Source of the DNA: Kerstersia sp052103615
GTDB taxonomy: Bacteria; Pseudomonadota; Gammaproteobacteria; Burkholderiales; Burkholderiaceae_B
NCBI RefSeq assembly: GCF_052103615.1
Contig: NZ_JBQEKA010000007.1
Location: 19,627-83,626, forward strand
DNA: 64,000 nt
Reading direction: 5' to 3'
The notes under the pieces are model-generated. The model was not told where the DNA came from, did not search any database, and saw nothing but the letters and a program-made list of their open reading frames with translations. Numbering within the stretch: position 1 is the first letter of the stretch; the number at the start of each line of letters is the position of its first letter. The position numbers and the translations under genes are program-made. Positions 52,677-62,530 of the stretch are shown piece by piece.

Positions 52677-53642
52677 ATGCGACTTGTCTTTGCCGGGACA
52701 CCGGAATTCGCACGCATCGCTTTTGATGCGTTGCTGGCAGCGGGGCATGAAATCGTGCTGGTGATGACGCAGCCCGATCGTCCGGCCGGCCGCGGGATGA
52801 AGTTGATGGCCAGTCCGGTCAAACAGGCCGCGCTGGCAGCGGGTATCGAAGTGCTGCAGCCGCGTAGCCTGCGGCTGAATGGCAAGTTTCCTGATGAGGC
52901 CAGCGCAGCCCGTGCCGCGCTGGAAGCGGCGCAGCCGGATGCGATGATTGTCGCGGCCTATGGCCTGATTTTGCCGGCCTGGACGCTGGCGTTGCCGCGC
53001 CTGGGCTGCCTCAATATTCATGCCAGCCTGTTGCCGCGCTGGCGCGGCGCAGCACCGATCCAGCGTGCCATCGAAGCCGGGGACGAACGTACCGGCGTGA
53101 CCATCATGCAGATGGATGATGGGCTGGATACTGGCGCCATGCTGCTGGAAAAAAGCACGCCCATCGGGCCTCAGGATAATGCGGCGCAGCTGCATGACAG
53201 GCTGGCGGCGCTGGGCGGCGGGGCCATTGTCGAAGCGCTGGCAGGGCTGGCGCGCGGCGAGCTGGCAGCGGTGCCGCAGCCCGAGGAAGGTGTGTGTTAC
53301 GCCGCCAAGCTGGATAAGGCGGAAGCGCCGCTGGATTTCACCCTGCCGGCTGCCTGGTTGGCGCGGCGCATCCGCGCCTTTGACCCGGTGCCGGGCGCGA
53401 CGGCGCGCCTGCCTGGGCTGGCCGATCCGGTCAAAGTGTGGGAGGCCCAGGCCTTGCCTGATGATGCCGCTTCCCGCGGCCAGGCGCCGGGCAGTGTGCT
53501 GGCGGCTGCGCCCGAGGGCATTGATCTGGCCACGGCAGACGGCCGTCTGCGTTTGCTGACGCTGCAGAAGGCGGGGGGCAAACGCCAGCCGGTGGATGTA
53601 TTTGTGCGCGGCTGGCAAGCCGCCGGGGAGCAAGGCAAATGA
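52677..53642 (+). CDS. fmt: Methionyl-tRNA formyltransferase
   Basis: Fmt formylates Met-tRNA(fMet) using 10-formyl-THF. The 321-residue protein starts MRLVFAGTPEFARIAFDALL, has the catalytic LNIHASLLPRWRGAAPIQRAI at about 105-125 and the DTGAMLL segment, and a C-terminal tRNA-binding domain. rsmB overlaps its stop by four bases (ATGA). No ribosome binding site is visible at the start, suggesting coupling to upstream translation. Confidence 0.97.
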   Translation: MRLVFAGTPEFARIAFDALLAAGHEIVLVMTQPDRPAGRGMKLMASPVKQAALAAGIEVLQPRSLRLNGKFPDEASAARAALEAAQPDAMIVAAYGLILPAWTLALPRLGCLNIHASLLPRWRGAAPIQRAIEAGDERTGVTIMQMDDGLDTGAMLLEKSTPIGPQDNAAQLHDRLAALGGGAIVEALAGLARGELAAVPQPEEGVCYAAKLDKAEAPLDFTLPAAWLARRIRAFDPVPGATARLPGLADPVKVWEAQALPDDAASRGQAPGSVLAAAPEGIDLATADGRLRLLTLQKAGGKRQPVDVFVRGWQAAGEQGK

Positions 53643-54967
53643 CGGCGGGTGCAGTGCTTCAGGCGCCCTTGTCGGCGTTGTTGCTGGATACGGCTGCCGC
53701 GGTTGAGGCGGTGCTGGCAGGGCGGTCTTTGACGGAAGTTCTGGAAGAATTGCCGGCGGCGCGGCGTCCGGCGGCACAGGCCCTGTCTTCGCATGTGATG
53801 CGCACCCTGGGAACGGCGATTGCAGATCGTTCGTTTCTGGTGCGGCGCCGGCCGGAACAGCCATTGTTGAATGCCTTGTTGCTGAGCACCCTGGCGTTGC
53901 TGGATGCGGCTGTGCGCCATGAGCAGGGCAAGGCCTTGCCGCATGAACCCCATTACGCGCCATATACGCTGGTTGACCAGGCCGTGGAAGCCGCTGCCGG
54001 GCATGCGCGGCTGAAGCATTTCAAGTCTCTGGTCAATGCGGTGGCCCGCAGTTTCCTGCGCGAGTATGAGCAACTGCCGCGGGATCATGTGGAGGCGCGC
54101 TGGAACTTCCCGGAATGGTGGGTGCGAAAATTGCAGTTTGCCTGCCCGGATGATTGGCAGGCCGTGCTGGAAAGCGCGGCAACGCCAGCGCCCTTGACCT
54201 TGCGCGTCAACCGCCGCCGCGCATCGCTTGCCCAGGTGGCCGATGCGCTGGCTGAAGCTGGCATACAGGCTGAAACAGTGGGGCAGTGGGGACTGGTGCT
54301 GCACGGTTCGCATCTGGTGGCGCGTTTGCCGGGCTATGAAGAAGGCTGGTGGTCGGTGCAGGACGCCGGTGCCCAGCTGGCAGCGGAATGGCTGGCGCCG
54401 CGCGACGGCATGCGCGTGCTGGATGCCTGCGCCGCGCCGGGCGGCAAGACCGCCCATTTGCTGGAGTGCGCTGATCTCGATCTGCTGGCGCTGGACGCGG
54501 ATGCGGGCCGCTTGGCGCGGGTACATGAAAATCTGGCGCGGCTGCGCCTGAACGGCCCCGGCGTGCAGGTGCGCGCCGGGGATGCGGCGCGGCCGGAAAG
54601 CTGGTGGGATGGCCGGCAATTTGATGCCATGCTGGTCGATGCGCCCTGCACCGCGTCAGGTGTCGTGAGACGCCATCCGGATATCCGCTGGTTGCGGCGC
54701 GAGGCGGATGTGCAAAAAACGGCGGCATTGCAGCGCCGGATGCTCGATGCGCTCTGGCCATTGCTGGCGCCTGGCGGTCGTCTGTTATATGTCACATGCT
54801 CGCTGTTCCCGGAAGAATGCGCGGGTCAGGCCAAGGCATTCCTCAAGTCGCACAGCGATGCGGTAGCCTTGCCAGCGCCGGGGCAATTGCTGCCGGTTGG
54901 GGCGAATGCAACACTGTCGCAGCAGCATGACGGTTTTTTCTACGCCTTGTTTGCCAAGCAGGCCTGA
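53639..54967 (+). CDS. rsmB: 16S rRNA (cytosine-967-C5)-methyltransferase
   Basis: RsmB methylates C967 of 16S rRNA. The 442-residue protein has an N-terminal NusB-like RNA-binding domain and a C-terminal methyltransferase domain with the SAM loop DACAAPGGKTAHLLE, the catalytic region VDAPCTASGVVRRHPDIRWL, and the second Cys in VTCSLFPEE. It overlaps fmt by four bases. DUF4390 and the NtrYX-like pair follow on the same strand. Confidence 0.95.
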   Translation: MTAGAVLQAPLSALLLDTAAAVEAVLAGRSLTEVLEELPAARRPAAQALSSHVMRTLGTAIADRSFLVRRRPEQPLLNALLLSTLALLDAAVRHEQGKALPHEPHYAPYTLVDQAVEAAAGHARLKHFKSLVNAVARSFLREYEQLPRDHVEARWNFPEWWVRKLQFACPDDWQAVLESAATPAPLTLRVNRRRASLAQVADALAEAGIQAETVGQWGLVLHGSHLVARLPGYEEGWWSVQDAGAQLAAEWLAPRDGMRVLDACAAPGGKTAHLLECADLDLLALDADAGRLARVHENLARLRLNGPGVQVRAGDAARPESWWDGRQFDAMLVDAPCTASGVVRRHPDIRWLRREADVQKTAALQRRMLDALWPLLAPGGRLLYVTCSLFPEECAGQAKAFLKSHSDAVALPAPGQLLPVGANATLSQQHDGFFYALFAKQA

Positions 54968-54977
54968 ATCGCCAAGA

Positions 54978-55580
54978 ATGATGGCTATGCCACGCATTTC
55001 TTTTCTCCTCCTCCGAAACCTGCTTGCGCTGGTTTCGCTGTGTCTGGCGGCATGTTTGCTGCCAGCGGGGGCGGCGTTCGCCAATCAGGCGGACATCTCC
55101 GTGTCTTTCCGGCACGGTGATGTGGAAATCGACGCCCAATTGCCGTTTGAATTGAATGCGGAACTGCGTGATGCCGCGGAACGTGGCGTTCCCCTGTATT
55201 TCAGCGTCGATCTGGAAGTGGACCGCAAACGCTGGTGGTGGTTTGATGCCACGGAAATCGAGTCGCGCATTACCTGGCGGGTGCTTTACAACGCTTTGAC
55301 GCGCCAATGGCGTGTGGGAACCGGGGACTTGTCCCTGCCGGTGGCGGGCCTGGAAGACGCCATGGATGTCGTGCGTACCATCCGGGGCTGGCCGGTCGCG
55401 AAGTTGTCCGATCTGTCCGCCGGGGTGCGCTATGAAGGCCGCTTGCGCCTGCGCTTGGATACGTCGCGCTTGTCACGGCCATTTCAGATCAATGCGTTCA
55501 ATAGCAGCGCATGGACGGCCAGTTCTCCCTGGTACGAATTTTCGTTCAAGGTACCGGATACGGTAGCGGAAGGCCCATGA
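54978..55580 (+). CDS. DUF4390 exported protein
   Basis: The 200-residue protein has a signal peptide (LLLRNLLALVSLCLAACLLPA, cleaved near AFA) and the DUF4390 domain with FELNAELRDAAERGVPLYF at about 60-78 and WVFD/ITWRVLYNALTRQWRVGTG-like segments. Members have unknown function but are conserved between rsmB and NtrYX-like genes in betaproteobacteria. The exact ATG among three close candidates (54978, 54981, 54987) is unsure. Its stop overlaps the sensor kinase start (ATGA), so it may assist the kinase in the periplasm. Confidence 0.85.
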   Translation: MMAMPRISFLLLRNLLALVSLCLAACLLPAGAAFANQADISVSFRHGDVEIDAQLPFELNAELRDAAERGVPLYFSVDLEVDRKRWWWFDATEIESRITWRVLYNALTRQWRVGTGDLSLPVAGLEDAMDVVRTIRGWPVAKLSDLSAGVRYEGRLRLRLDTSRLSRPFQINAFNSSAWTASSPWYEFSFKVPDTVAEGP

Positions 55581-57886
55581 GCCAGATGTTGCGCATGGCC
55601 TTGCTGTTGGGCGGCGCGTGTGGGCTGGCGCTGCTGGCCATGCTGGTCTGGTCCACGGCCAATGCTTCCCGTTTTGCTGAATATTATGATTTGCTGTTGC
55701 TGCTCAATGGCGTGCTGGCCCTGGCAATGTTCGTCTGGGTGCTGGGGCTTAGCCTGCGCATGTGGCGGCAGTTCAGGCGGCGAGCCTTTGGCGCTCGGCT
55801 GACGGCGCGTTTTGCGCTGTCTTTTGCCGTGATCGGCGTGGTGCCGGGCGTTGCCATCTATATGCTGTCCGTGCAATTCATGTCCCGCTCCATCGAGTCC
55901 TGGTTCAATGTGCGCGTCAACGCGGCGCTGGAAGCCGGCCTGAATCTGGGGCGGGCGGCGCTGGATTCGCAACTGGCGGAACTGGAAGCGCGCGGGCGTG
56001 CCATGTTGCTGGAGCTGAACCGCACCAGCGACGCCGATATGGCGCTGGCGCTGACCCGTTTGCGCGCCGCCCATAGCGTTTCCGACGCGATGGTGTTTAC
56101 CAGCAATGGCCGTTCGATTGCTTACTCGACGGAAGGCTATGGCGCCTTGTTGCCGGAATTGCCACCTTCTTCCGTGATGAATCAGTTGCGGATAGCGCGC
56201 AGCTACGCGGCGGCGGAATCTGATGAGTCCAGCGGCGCGGTGGGGCGAGAACGCCTGTATTTGCGCGTGGTGCTGCCTTTGTCGTCGGATGCGACGATAG
56301 ACCGCTTGCGCGGCGGCTGGGGCACGGGCGATCCGCGCTGGCTGCAGCTGATTCAGCCTGTGCCGGAACAGATTGCCTACAACGCCAGCCGGGTACAGGA
56401 AGGCTTTCGTGATTATCAGGAATTGTCCTTGTCACGGCTGGGGCTGCGCAAGCTTTACGGCATTACACTGACCATGGCCTTGCTGATGACGGTATTTGCG
56501 TCGGTGGCGGTGGCTCTGGCGCTGTCGCGCCGGCTGGTGCGCCCCTTGCTGACGCTGGCATCCGGGACCAAGGCTGTCAGTGTCGGAGATTACCGGCCCT
56601 TGCCGGAGCCGCCGGGCAATGATGAGGTCGGCCAGCTGACCCGCTCATTCAATGCCATGACACGGCAGCTGGGTGAAGCGCGCGTCATGGTAGAGCGCAA
56701 CCGCCAGCAGCTGGAACGCTCCAACGTGTATCTGGAAAGCGTGCTGAGCAACCTGTCTTCCGGGGTATTGGTCTTTGACGAGCTGTTCCGCGTCACCATG
56801 TTCAATCAGGGGGCGCAGTCCATTTTGCACGCGGATTTGAGGCAGACGGTGGGCCGGCCGCTGGAAACGGCCAATGGCCTGATTGGTTTTGCCGCCGTGA
56901 TCCGCCACGCGTTTGCCTCGCACGAGGCGGTGGATTCCGAAGCGCCCTACTGGACGCAGCGCTTTGAATTGGCCTTGCAGGAGGATGGCGTCAGCGACAT
57001 GGTGCGGCAGCCCGCGACTGTCATGGCGCGCGGCACGCACCTGCGTGTGGCCGAACGCGATAATGGCTATCTGGTCGTTTTCGACGATATCACCGAGCTG
57101 ATGTCAGCCAGCCGGACGGTCGCCTGGGGGGAAGTGGCGCGGCGTCTGGCCCATGAAATCAAGAATCCGCTGACGCCAATACAGTTGTCTGCCGAACGTC
57201 TGGCCATGAAACTGGCGGACAAGCTGGAAGACAATGATGCCCGCATGCTGCGGCGGGCCACGCAGACCATCGTGGATCAGGTGGCTTCGCTCAAGCAAAT
57301 GGTGGATGAGTTCCGCGAATACGCGCGTGCGCCCCAGGCAGTGATGCGGTCTGTGGATTTCAACCGTCTGGTGACGGATGTGCTGGCCTTGTATGGCTGG
57401 GACCCGGCGGAGCACGGTACATCTGGCGCCGCGCATTGGCTGGAAGTGCACCTGGATGAGGAAGCTCCGACTATTATGGGAGATGCGGCACAGCTGCGCC
57501 AAGTTATCCATAATTTACTGAGTAACGCTCGCGATGCCATCGTCGAGCAGGAAGAACAGGGTAAAGTCCGGGTAAGAACCGTGCGGGCACTGACTGCGCG
57601 GGCCGATGGCACGGAACAGCCTGCCCTCAGATTTTCGGTTTCGGATACGGGCAAGGGCTTTGCCGCGCATGTGCAGCAGCGGGTGTTCGAACCTTATGTC
57701 ACCACTAAATCCCATGGCACAGGCCTGGGCCTTGCCATTGTCCGTAAAATTGTGGACGAACACGGTGGTCAGATTGATTTGGGCAACCGCAAGGAAGGCG
57801 GCGCGCGGGTGACGATTTTGCTGACCCGGTTGGCACCGGCCCCGACTTCGGCGAAACTGGACGGCGCGGGGCCAGAACAGGGATAA
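55577..57886 (+). CDS. NtrY-like sensor histidine kinase
   Basis: The 769-residue membrane kinase has two N-terminal helices, a third at about 85-105, a periplasmic region, a fourth helix at about 295-320, then HAMP (LSRRLVRPLLTLASGTKAVSVGDY), a PAS domain (YLESVLSNLSSGVLVFDE), HisKA with RRLAHEIKNPLTPI (phospho-acceptor H526) and an ATPase domain with LLSNARDAI, DTGKGF and GTGLGLAIV. The order and the HEIKNPLTP box are typical of NtrY. It is part of a single run of overlapping genes from fmt to trkH. Confidence 0.92.
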   Translation: MSQMLRMALLLGGACGLALLAMLVWSTANASRFAEYYDLLLLLNGVLALAMFVWVLGLSLRMWRQFRRRAFGARLTARFALSFAVIGVVPGVAIYMLSVQFMSRSIESWFNVRVNAALEAGLNLGRAALDSQLAELEARGRAMLLELNRTSDADMALALTRLRAAHSVSDAMVFTSNGRSIAYSTEGYGALLPELPPSSVMNQLRIARSYAAAESDESSGAVGRERLYLRVVLPLSSDATIDRLRGGWGTGDPRWLQLIQPVPEQIAYNASRVQEGFRDYQELSLSRLGLRKLYGITLTMALLMTVFASVAVALALSRRLVRPLLTLASGTKAVSVGDYRPLPEPPGNDEVGQLTRSFNAMTRQLGEARVMVERNRQQLERSNVYLESVLSNLSSGVLVFDELFRVTMFNQGAQSILHADLRQTVGRPLETANGLIGFAAVIRHAFASHEAVDSEAPYWTQRFELALQEDGVSDMVRQPATVMARGTHLRVAERDNGYLVVFDDITELMSASRTVAWGEVARRLAHEIKNPLTPIQLSAERLAMKLADKLEDNDARMLRRATQTIVDQVASLKQMVDEFREYARAPQAVMRSVDFNRLVTDVLALYGWDPAEHGTSGAAHWLEVHLDEEAPTIMGDAAQLRQVIHNLLSNARDAIVEQEEQGKVRVRTVRALTARADGTEQPALRFSVSDTGKGFAAHVQQRVFEPYVTTKSHGTGLGLAIVRKIVDEHGGQIDLGNRKEGGARVTILLTRLAPAPTSAKLDGAGPEQG

Positions 57887-57911
57887 TGCAGCAAGCGATA
57901 GGTGAGAGGTT

Positions 57912-58583
57912 ATGGCCAGAATCCTGGTAGTGGACGACGAAGTTGGCATACGCGAGCTGTTGTCCGAAATTCTCTATGACGAGGGGCATACGGTCGAACT
58001 GGCCGAGAATGCCAGTCAGGCACGGGCCGCCAGGCAGGCGTTCCGGCCGGATTTGGTGTTGCTGGACATCTGGATGCCGGACACCGATGGTGTCAGCCTG
58101 CTCAAGGAGTGGAGCGCTCAGGGGCTGCTGGACATGCCGGTCGTCATGATGAGCGGACACGCCACCATTGATACCGCCATGGAAGCGACGCGCATAGGCG
58201 CCATCGACTTCCTGGAAAAACCCATCACGCTGCAGCGGCTGCTCAAGACTGTCGAGAACGGTCTGGCGCGCCGCCGGGTGGTGCCGGCACCGGCGGCTGC
58301 CAGCACGCAGGCAAGCCCCCAGCCGCAACGCGCCGCGCAGGATGCTGCTGTGCCCAGCGCGGAGCAGGACTCCCCCGCCAATGGCCGTCTGGGCGAAATT
58401 TCCCTGGATCTGCCTTTGCGCGAAGCGCGTGATGCTTTCGAGCGCATTTATTTCGAATATCACCTGGCCCGAGAAGGCCACAGCATGACGCGCGTGTCCG
58501 AACGGACCGGGCTGGAGCGGACGCACTTGTACCGCAAGCTCAAACAATTGGGTATCGAGGCCACGCGCAAGCGCTCATCATGA
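57912..58583 (+). CDS. NtrX-like response regulator lacking the AAA+ domain
   Basis: The 223-residue protein has a receiver domain with acidic VVDDE, D52 in VLLDIWMPD and K103 in FLEKPIT, then an Ala/Pro/Gln linker, then a Fis-type helix-turn-helix (MTRVSERTGLERTHLYRKLKQLGIE). The sigma54-activating AAA+ domain of classical NtrX is missing. This shortened form is one I recall in Bordetella and Burkholderia relatives. Without AAA+ it should bind DNA as a sigma70-type activator or repressor. It overlaps trkA by four bases, so it is co-translated with potassium uptake genes. Confidence 0.92.
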   Translation: MARILVVDDEVGIRELLSEILYDEGHTVELAENASQARAARQAFRPDLVLLDIWMPDTDGVSLLKEWSAQGLLDMPVVMMSGHATIDTAMEATRIGAIDFLEKPITLQRLLKTVENGLARRRVVPAPAAASTQASPQPQRAAQDAAVPSAEQDSPANGRLGEISLDLPLREARDAFERIYFEYHLAREGHSMTRVSERTGLERTHLYRKLKQLGIEATRKRSS

Positions 58584-59962
58584 AAATCCTGATCGTTGGC
58601 GCAGGGCGCGTAGGCGTCAGCGTCGCGGAAAACTTGGTGTCCGAGCGTAACGACATTACGGTGGTCGATCTGAACGCCGAGCAGCTTGCGCCCTTGCAAG
58701 AGCATTTTGACTTGCGTGTGGTGCATGGCGATGCCTGCCAGGTGTCGGTGCTGCGCAAGGCTGGTGCAGATGATGCGGATCTTCTGATTGCCTGTGCCAG
58801 CCTGGATGCCGTGAATCTTGTGGTCTGTAAGCTGGCGCGGCAGGTGTTCAACGTGCCGCGCCGGATCGCCCGGGTTCGCTCCGCTGAATTGCCGGAGATG
58901 CCCGAGCTGCTGGGTGAAGGCGGTTTCTGCGTGGATGCCGTGATTAGCCCGGAGCGCAGCGTCAGCGGTTATCTGAACAAGCTGATCGAATTCCCTGAAG
59001 CCTTGCAGATGGTCGAATTCGCCAACGGCCGCCTGAGCGTGATGACTTTGCGTGTCGGGGAAGGCAGCCCGTTGGTGGCGCGCCGCACCGATGAACTCGC
59101 CAGTGTGTTTCCGGGTATCAATGCGCGGGTGATTGACGTGGTGCGCCGTGGCCGTTCCCTGTTGCCGCGTCCGGAATTGCGTGTCGCGGCGGGGGACGAG
59201 GCTTTGGTCATCGTCGATACCCAGCATGCGCGGCGAGCCGTGCGCCAGGTGCGCAGCGCCGAGAAAAGCGTCAGCCGCGTGATGATCGCGGGCGGCGGCA
59301 ACATCGGCATCCGCGTGGCCCGCGAGCTCGCGGCCGAAGGCTACAACATCCGTGTCATTGAGCGCGATATCAAGCGCTGTGAATATCTGGCTGAAACGCT
59401 GCCGGATCATGTGCTGGTGCTGCATGGCAGCGGCACGGACGAAGACCTGCTCGAAGGCGAGAGCATCGAGGACATGGATACCTGGCTGGCCCTGACCAGC
59501 GATGACGAAGACAACATCATGTCGTCGTTGCTGGCTAAGCGTCTGGGCGCCCGCAAGGTGATTGCGCTGATCAACCGCCAGGCCTATGGCGAATTGATGC
59601 AGGGCAGCCATATTGATGTGGCCATTTCCCCGGCCCAGGCCACCATGAGTGAATTGCTGCGCCATGTGCGGCGCGGAGATATCGTGGCCGTGCACCGGCT
59701 GCGTCAGGGCATGGCCGAAGCCCTGGAAGTGATCGCGCACGGTGACCGGCGAACGTCCAAGGTGGTGGGGCGCAGGGTAGAAGATGTCAGGCTGCCACGC
59801 GGAGCGCGCATCGTGGCCTTGGTGCGCGGCGACGAGGAAATCATTATGGCGGATGGCGATACGCTCATCGAAACCGACGATCATGTGATTGTGTTCGCGC
59901 CGACCCGGCGCCAGATTCCTCAGATCGAAAGCCTGTTCCAGGTCAGCGCGGCTTTCTTCTGA
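58580..59962 (+). CDS. trkA: Trk potassium transporter NAD-binding subunit TrkA
   Basis: TrkA is the cytoplasmic gating subunit of the Trk K+ uptake system. The 460-residue protein has two RCK modules, each with a Rossmann loop (ILIVGAGRVGVSVAENL at about 2-18 and VMIAGGGNIGIRVARELA at about 234-251) and a TrkA-C domain. The ATGA overlap with the regulator gene and 19 bases to trkH place it in one operon. Confidence 0.96.
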   Translation: MKILIVGAGRVGVSVAENLVSERNDITVVDLNAEQLAPLQEHFDLRVVHGDACQVSVLRKAGADDADLLIACASLDAVNLVVCKLARQVFNVPRRIARVRSAELPEMPELLGEGGFCVDAVISPERSVSGYLNKLIEFPEALQMVEFANGRLSVMTLRVGEGSPLVARRTDELASVFPGINARVIDVVRRGRSLLPRPELRVAAGDEALVIVDTQHARRAVRQVRSAEKSVSRVMIAGGGNIGIRVARELAAEGYNIRVIERDIKRCEYLAETLPDHVLVLHGSGTDEDLLEGESIEDMDTWLALTSDDEDNIMSSLLAKRLGARKVIALINRQAYGELMQGSHIDVAISPAQATMSELLRHVRRGDIVAVHRLRQGMAEALEVIAHGDRRTSKVVGRRVEDVRLPRGARIVALVRGDEEIIMADGDTLIETDDHVIVFAPTRRQIPQIESLFQVSAAFF

Positions 59963-59981
59963 TGACGGACTTGCAAGCGCC

Positions 59982-61454
59982 ATGAGCCGTCGTTTCTTTG
60001 CCGTGCTGCACTTGCTGGGTGTCACGGTGACGCTCTTTGCTTGCGCCATGCTGTTACCGGTCGCTGTCTCCGTGGCGACCAAGGACGGCGCCTTGCCGGT
60101 GTTTGAGGATAGCTTTCTGATCGCCTTCGGCCTGGGCGTTCTATTCTGGCTGGTGGGGCGCTGGCGGCGCGGCGAATTGCGTCCGCGAGACGGTTTTCTG
60201 CTGGTGTCGGTGGTGTGGGTCAGCCTGCCCGCGCTGGCGGCGATTCCCTTGTATCTCTATTTCTTGCGCAGCGGCGCGCCGATTACGGTAGCGCACGCCT
60301 ATTTCGAAGCCATGTCCGGCCTGACCACCACCGGCGCCACGGCGCTGACCGGCCTGGGCGAGCTGCCGATGTCCATCAATCTCTGGCGCACGACACTGGT
60401 CTGGCTGGGGGGGATGGGGATTTTGGTGCTGGCCGTGGCCGTGCTGCCCTTGCTGGGCGTTGGCGGCCATCAGGTTTTCCGCGCCGAAGCGCCTGGCCCG
60501 ATCAAGGATGAAAAACTGACGCCGCGCATCGCGGAAACGGCCAAGGCGCTGTACGCCATTTACGTCAGTATTTCCCTGGTGTGCTTTGTCTGCTACCGCT
60601 TTGCCGGGCTGTCCTGGTTCGAAGCCTGGACGCATATGGCATCAACCATGGGGCTGGGCGGCTTTTCCACGTATGACGACGGCTTCATGCATTTTGATTC
60701 CCCGGCGGTGGAAGCCGTGGCGATGGTGTTCATGCTGATCGCGGGGATCAATTTCGCCACGCACTTCCAGGCATTCCGGTTTCGCAGTTTCCGGCCCTAT
60801 CGGCGTTGCCCCGAAGCCATTCCTTATCTGGCGACCTTGTTGTCTCTGGCGGTGCTGGTATCAGCCTATCTGTATTGGTATTACCCGGAAGCAGGTTTGC
60901 TGGATGCCTTGCGCAAGGGCTTCTTCAATACGATTTCAGTCGGAACGACGACGGGCTTTGCCAATACGGACTATGCCGTCTGGCCTATCCTGTTGCCGCT
61001 GGCCATGCTGCTGGCGGGATCGTTCTGCACCTCTGCCGGGTCCACTGGCGGCGGCATCAAGATGATCCGGGTGGTCTTGCTGTTCAAACAGGCGCGCCAG
61101 GAAATGCGCAGCCTGCTGCATCCTCACGCGGTGATGCCGGTGCGTGTGGCAGGCCGTATCGTGCCGCAGCGCCTGATGATTTCCATCCTGGCATTCATGC
61201 TGCTGTATGTGCTGTCCATAGGCGTGTTCAGCGCGCTGATGCTGATGAGCGGGCTGGATGCCCTGACGGCGCTGACAGCGGTGTTTGCCATGATCAACAA
61301 CATAGGCCCGGGCCTGGGCGCGGTCGGGCCTATGGGTAATTACGCTGGCATGACGGATTTCCAGGCCTGGATCTGCACGTTTGCCATGCTGATCGGGCGT
61401 CTGGAACTTTTCACGGTGCTGGTGCTGTTTCTGCCGGACTTCTGGCGGCGTTAA
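59982..61454 (+). CDS. trkH: Trk potassium transporter channel subunit TrkH
   Basis: TrkH is the membrane channel of the Trk system. The 490-residue protein has about ten helices and the four pore loops, seen as SGLTTTGATALTG, STMGLGGFSTYDDG, ISVGTTTGFANTDY and NNIGPGLGAVGP, each with a selectivity-filter glycine. The start MSRRFFAVLHLLGV is preceded by no strong ribosome binding site; a longer frame overlapping trkA was discarded. Confidence 0.95.
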   Translation: MSRRFFAVLHLLGVTVTLFACAMLLPVAVSVATKDGALPVFEDSFLIAFGLGVLFWLVGRWRRGELRPRDGFLLVSVVWVSLPALAAIPLYLYFLRSGAPITVAHAYFEAMSGLTTTGATALTGLGELPMSINLWRTTLVWLGGMGILVLAVAVLPLLGVGGHQVFRAEAPGPIKDEKLTPRIAETAKALYAIYVSISLVCFVCYRFAGLSWFEAWTHMASTMGLGGFSTYDDGFMHFDSPAVEAVAMVFMLIAGINFATHFQAFRFRSFRPYRRCPEAIPYLATLLSLAVLVSAYLYWYYPEAGLLDALRKGFFNTISVGTTTGFANTDYAVWPILLPLAMLLAGSFCTSAGSTGGGIKMIRVVLLFKQARQEMRSLLHPHAVMPVRVAGRIVPQRLMISILAFMLLYVLSIGVFSALMLMSGLDALTALTAVFAMINNIGPGLGAVGPMGNYAGMTDFQAWICTFAMLIGRLELFTVLVLFLPDFWRR

Positions 61455-61493
61455 GGCGCACGGCTAGGGGCGGTTTGCGGGCGCGGCAGCCGT

Positions 61494-62402
61494 TCAGGGC
61501 TGTTTGCGGCCGATGGCGCTGACCGACAGGCGGGTTTCTCCGCCGACCTGGCGCGCCGCTGCACGCCAGGCGTGGCCATACGATACTTCCACACTCAAAG
61601 CGATACGGCCATCCGGGCGGCGGCGTTCGTCCAGCGCGTCTTTCAGGTTTTGCAGCCAGCGGCGTCCTGGCAGCGCGGCACGCCGGCCCGTGGCCGGGTT
61701 GCCGCCCAGAGCGCGCACGTCTTCCAGCAGGCGGTCGGGTGTTTCGTAGGTCAGGGTCAGGGTTTCCTGGTCCATGACCGGATCGGCAAAGCCATTCTCG
61801 ACCAGTTGATCGCCGAAATCGTGCATATCCACGAAAGCCGGGGTGGCGGTTTCCAGACCGGCGGCGGCCAGGGCTTGCCGCAGTTCGATAAACGTCCCCG
61901 GGCCCAGCCAGGAAAACATTGCCAGCCCGCCGACTTTCAGGACCCGGCGCCATTCGGCCAGGACGGCATCGGGCTGAGGGTGCCAGTGCAGCGCCAGATT
62001 GGACCAGACCAGTTCCAGGGATTCGGCAGGCAGGCCGGTGGCGGCCATATCTGCCTGAATGAAGCGGGGCGCCGTATCGCGCCGGCGCAGCGTATCCAGC
62101 CAGGTGCGGAAACTGCCGGGCGCATGGCGCGCGCGAGCGAGTTCCAGCACGGCAGCACTGTGATCCACACCGGCATAACTGGCTTGCGGATAGCGTGCCT
62201 GAAGCAGCGGCAGCGCGTGGCCCGCGCCGCAACCGGCATCCATGAGCGCGGTGGGCGCGATGCGTATGTAGCGCAGCCGCTCTTCCATGCGCGAGGCAAT
62301 TTCGTCATAAAGAAAACGTCCCGCTGCCAGATCGCCGCGGCGGGAGAATTGCAGCATGACATGACGGGAATCCAGGGGCAGGCGTGGCGGAGTGGTGGAC
62401 AT
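61494..62402 (-). CDS. BioC-like SAM-dependent methyltransferase
   Basis: The 302-residue protein has the SAM motif LMDAGCGAGHALPLL at about 53-67, PAESLELVWSNLALHWHPQPDAVLAEWRRVLKVGGLAMFS, and a C-terminal part like that of malonyl-ACP O-methyltransferase BioC. The opening (SRHVMLQFSRRGDLAAGRFLYDEIASRM) matches BioC members, which allow biotin synthesis to use fatty-acid enzymes. No other bio genes are nearby, so the name remains a family-level suggestion. The ATG at 62402 was chosen; one 12 codons upstream is possible. It is divergent from comF. Confidence 0.8.
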   Translation of the reverse strand: MSTTPPRLPLDSRHVMLQFSRRGDLAAGRFLYDEIASRMEERLRYIRIAPTALMDAGCGAGHALPLLQARYPQASYAGVDHSAAVLELARARHAPGSFRTWLDTLRRRDTAPRFIQADMAATGLPAESLELVWSNLALHWHPQPDAVLAEWRRVLKVGGLAMFSWLGPGTFIELRQALAAAGLETATPAFVDMHDFGDQLVENGFADPVMDQETLTLTYETPDRLLEDVRALGGNPATGRRAALPGRRWLQNLKDALDERRRPDGRIALSVEVSYGHAWRAAARQVGGETRLSVSAIGRKQP

Positions 62403-62530
62403 TTTCTGCTCGCATGGGCTGGACTGCGCGCCATGCATGGTGTGGGATAGACGCTGTGCAGTGTACGCGCACTTGCGCTGCCGAGTGAAGCCTGCGGCTG
62501 GCGCGGGCGGGAAATGAAGGGGGACGACGA

